DNA of 64,000 nucleotides from NCBI GenBank assembly GCA_935421135.1, contig OW285193.1:17346099-17410098 (forward strand). Direction: 5' to 3'. The DNA comes from Bugulina stolonifera. Lineage: Eukaryota; Bryozoa; Gymnolaemata; Cheilostomatida; Bugulidae. The position numbers and the translations under genes were made by a program. A model generated the notes under the pieces. That model worked only from the letters and a program-made list of their open reading frames with translations, searched no databases and was not told where the DNA came from. Shown here in pieces: positions 61,483 through 64,000 of the stretch; positions within the stretch are counted from its first letter, which is position 1; each line of letters begins with the position of its first letter.

Positions 61483-64000
61483 TTAATACAATGGACAGTC
61501 AAACGGACTGTTAGATTGCTGACGATCTGATTGGAATCGAGGAATCACAAGAGTCATTCTCCTTCTATCTGGTACCTTCTGTATCAATACGATAACATCT
61601 TTGACATTGACCATCAGGTCTGAGATCTGCTTTCCAGTTGCAACATCTGCAAGCTCTATCAGTGGGCCGGTCCAACATTTCAATCTGCCACTGACCTAGT
61701 CTGTGAGTGACTTCTGGTATGATCCTCTCTGGTAGCCATGCTGTGCGAAAGTACTTGTTACTGCAGCTGTACTTACCTGTTAAGATAAGATAAGATAAGA
61801 TAAGATAAGATAAGATAAGATAAGATAAGAAGATAATACATGACTTGTACTTGTTTATTGTTTGTGAGAACTTCTGTGTAAAAGTATATATTTAGAAGTT
61901 GATATCAAGTTTGCTGCAAGCCTTAGGACCTTACTATTATTTCTCATGAAATCAGCATATCTGGTTGAGGCGTATTTGAGTAACTCCGTCAAAGTCTTAC
62001 TAGGAATCCGTCCCCCAATTCTGGTGTAGATTCTTTCCTTCAATGATGGGAGATAGAAGACATCTGTAACCAAGTAAAACATGTCATACTATAACCTCAT
62101 GAGAAGTTGTTCTCTCTTTCTGATAAAATATTGAGAGAGAACTTATTGCACAATTTCACCACAAGGTTTACGGAACAAACGGAGCACCTGTGCTTATTCT
62201 TATTACTTATATAACTGACCAGTGGCAGCATATGTAAGATACTATTTTCTCATTGGTCGTGTTTTCCATAGCTGTTTATCTCCTGCTAAAGCTTTGTGCA
62301 TTTTCTCCTTGGCAGCTGTTGAGAAGCCGCACCCTAATTTAATGCATAATTTTATTATAAATAATTAATAATTTAATTATGCATAAATCTATTCCAGTTA
62401 TATTACTGTCTTGCATGTATTAAATTGTACACATAATTATATGCAATAAATGCATAATATGTCCTTTTAGATTTAAATTGATATGCATGAATACATTTAC
62501 AATGCAATCATGTAGATGCACCTATAATATTGTACATGTATACTTATGTTTTAGTAGCAGGACAATGGACAATAGGACATTATGCAGAGCTAAAGTGATT
62601 TTTCAATATCAATTGCATAAATTTGGCCAAAACTTGGAGTTATCTTATTACAGGTTTGAGCACTACTCCCCACTGATAGGCCTAGTTTGTGATAAAAAGG
62701 CCTGTTATGTAATATTTATTCTCCATGATATCGATACCACCTTCATTACTTTTTGTGGAAGAATTTACTGTACATGAACAGGAGTTTAATGACATTGTAT
62801 TTAATAATTACCTGGTAGGTGATAACTCATACACTTCTGCAGACCGCTGACGCATTGCCATCTCTTCCCTTGAAGCTTCATATGCAGACAGTTCAGGATC
62901 TGTATATCTATTATTCCTACAATCATGGCATATAACTTTATTATGCCCTGTACTGTCATGCTTGCTTGTATTTATGTAAAACGATCTCTTATTACAGTAT
63001 CACTGTTATTTCATAGCCAACAACCAGGGATGATCTCTTGGTTGAGTAAATTACATGTATATCTGGTTCTAAAATGCAAAGTCACTATACACTAGAGAGT
63101 AAATAAGGTAAGTGCCATCAAGAAAATTTATCTGCCCTGTCACTTTAAAATGAGAGGGAGAAAAGACGATAAGCTCATCAACAAACCACTCACTGCATTG
63201 GTCACCAGGTACCAAATTCGTTTTTTTCCACAACGTGAGCCATTCGAGATCTTAAAGGAGAGAAGACAAATGATTCTGCGACACACACTGCCAACAATAC
63301 TGACACCATAGAGACGGTAAAGGGACATTTGGAAAAAGACAGTTCGAAACTGTGTAGATTACATTTAAAAGAACACAACTCACAGATACTTAATTTTAAT
63401 TAATTAATTTATTAATTTAATAACAAAAATAATATTAAGAATAATAATTAGTTGAAATCTGGTGGTTGGAGTTAGGGGTTTCAAACTGTCCAGTGTTGAA
63501 CTGTCCGATTTCGAAACGTCCTGCTTCGAACTGTCTTTTTGGAACAGTCGCAAATTCCATAGAAACAGGGCAGTAACAGGACCTGTGCCGAGGCCTACGG
63601 CATATATAAACTGCAGTTTAACCATATCTAGCAGTAGCTAGCAAAAATTTTTATATGAAAGTTTTCCCGAATGAGGCACGTCCGAGCCACTCGCCCTAGT
63701 GGTCTAACGTGATGTCTACCCTAAGGTATCCAAAGCTACATTGTATCAGCAATTTCACTTGATTCAGTTACAACATAGTTGTCTGCCCTGGTGTAATATA
63801 TAAACAAGAAAATATAAATATTATAGAAACAACATCATAGACTGTAGACCCTGTTACTCCTTGTATAGACCAACATTTTAGCATATAACAAAGTATAATA
63901 GTATGTTATAGTATGTATATGTACATTGTACATTGTACAAGCACCTTGAACATGGACTCCAAAGAAATACTGTAACGAGTTGCAATCTTCTCTGCAGTCG
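61483..64000 (-). CDS. Unidentified gene, 3' part; LysM-like first visible exons
   Basis: A chain of exons with GT-AG borders, all in phase 1, joins in one open frame: >63971-64000, 63194-63250, 62812-62916, 62001-62063, 61696-61776, then probably 61483-61646 (stop) after a 49-nt intron. About 166 residues are visible. The first two exons read TAEKIATRYNLEWLTLWKKT then NLVPGDQ, which has the spacing of a LysM carbohydrate-binding motif (T..IA.RY....L...TN.L..G). Later segments are LHMKLQGKRWQCVSGLQKCM, DVFYLPSLKERIYTRIGGRI, SNKYFRTAWLPERIIPEV and DVATGKQISDLMVNVKDVIV. I recognise no family for these. Alternative: the 61696-61776 exon is not spliced and reads on to a stop near 61571. Alternative donors and acceptors exist at 63971 and 63250. 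The start lies beyond the window. Confidence 0.4.
61781..61832. repeat. (TAAGA)n microsatellite serving as polypyrimidine tract
   Basis: About ten copies of taaga on the plus strand. On the minus strand it is (tctta)n running straight into aacag, the proposed acceptor of the exon 61696-61776. The microsatellite would therefore supply the pyrimidine tract of that splice site. Confidence 0.85.
63463..63552. repeat. Degenerate aactgtcc / tttcgaaacgtcc repeat
   Basis: Four or five imperfect copies of a ~17-bp motif (tttcaaactgtcc, ttgaactgtcc, tttcgaaacgtcc, ttcgaactgtc). It shares the 12-mer tttcgaaacgtc with the array at 22525-22680. It lies in an intron of the unidentified right-edge gene. 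Confidence 0.5.

Noticed and set aside
1..64000. tRNA or rRNA genes
   Set aside because: I found no convincing cloverleaf with A and B boxes or rRNA-like sequence by eye; a covariance search would be needed to exclude small RNAs.

Overview
The window reads as nuclear DNA of an invertebrate animal. Genes are split by many short-to-medium GT-AG introns, the intergenic sequence is AT-rich and visibly poor in CG dinucleotides, and simple tandem repeats, hAT-like MITEs and LINE fragments are scattered through it. The gene content (CYP2-clan P450, TRAPPC10, TMEM45 pair, EGF/IgGFc-binding secreted protein) is metazoan. A sponge or another early-branching marine animal is my guess, but nothing here proves the phylum. 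Every gene I could assemble lies on the minus strand, so transcription runs right to left. Exon borders were placed by reading splice sites and checking that intron phases join without a frame break; each multi-exon model below closes in frame.

Layout. 1-5953: microsomal cytochrome P450, missing its last ~50 codons at the left edge. 5954-10943: no gene seen. 10944-24037: a 17-exon gene for a secreted ~1,581-residue protein made of a signal peptide, a Cys-rich domain, a long run of EGF-like units (one exon holds ~15 of them) and a C-terminal IgGFc-binding-protein N-terminal-type domain. 24038-26301: intergenic with a 3 x 44 bp repeat. 26302-44279: complete 21-exon TRAPPC10, with many minisatellites and a LINE fragment in its introns. 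45416-48785 and 51735-56788: tandem TMEM45-family paralogues with identical six-exon structure. 56789-61482: transposon-rich stretch (two hAT-like MITEs, a LINE 3' end, AT-rich repeats, a short ORF split by one MITE). 61483-64000: the 3' part of an unidentified gene whose first visible exons look LysM-like.

The genes do not form a pathway. P450 is an ER mono-oxygenase, TRAPPC10 is a vesicle-tethering subunit, TMEM45 proteins are multipass membrane proteins, and the EGF/IgGFc protein is extracellular.

The most striking pattern is structural. At least seven tandem-repeat arrays sit directly at the 3' ends of introns, in four different genes. Several of them duplicate the splice acceptor itself, in two cases by an in-frame length. 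None was seen abutting a splice donor.
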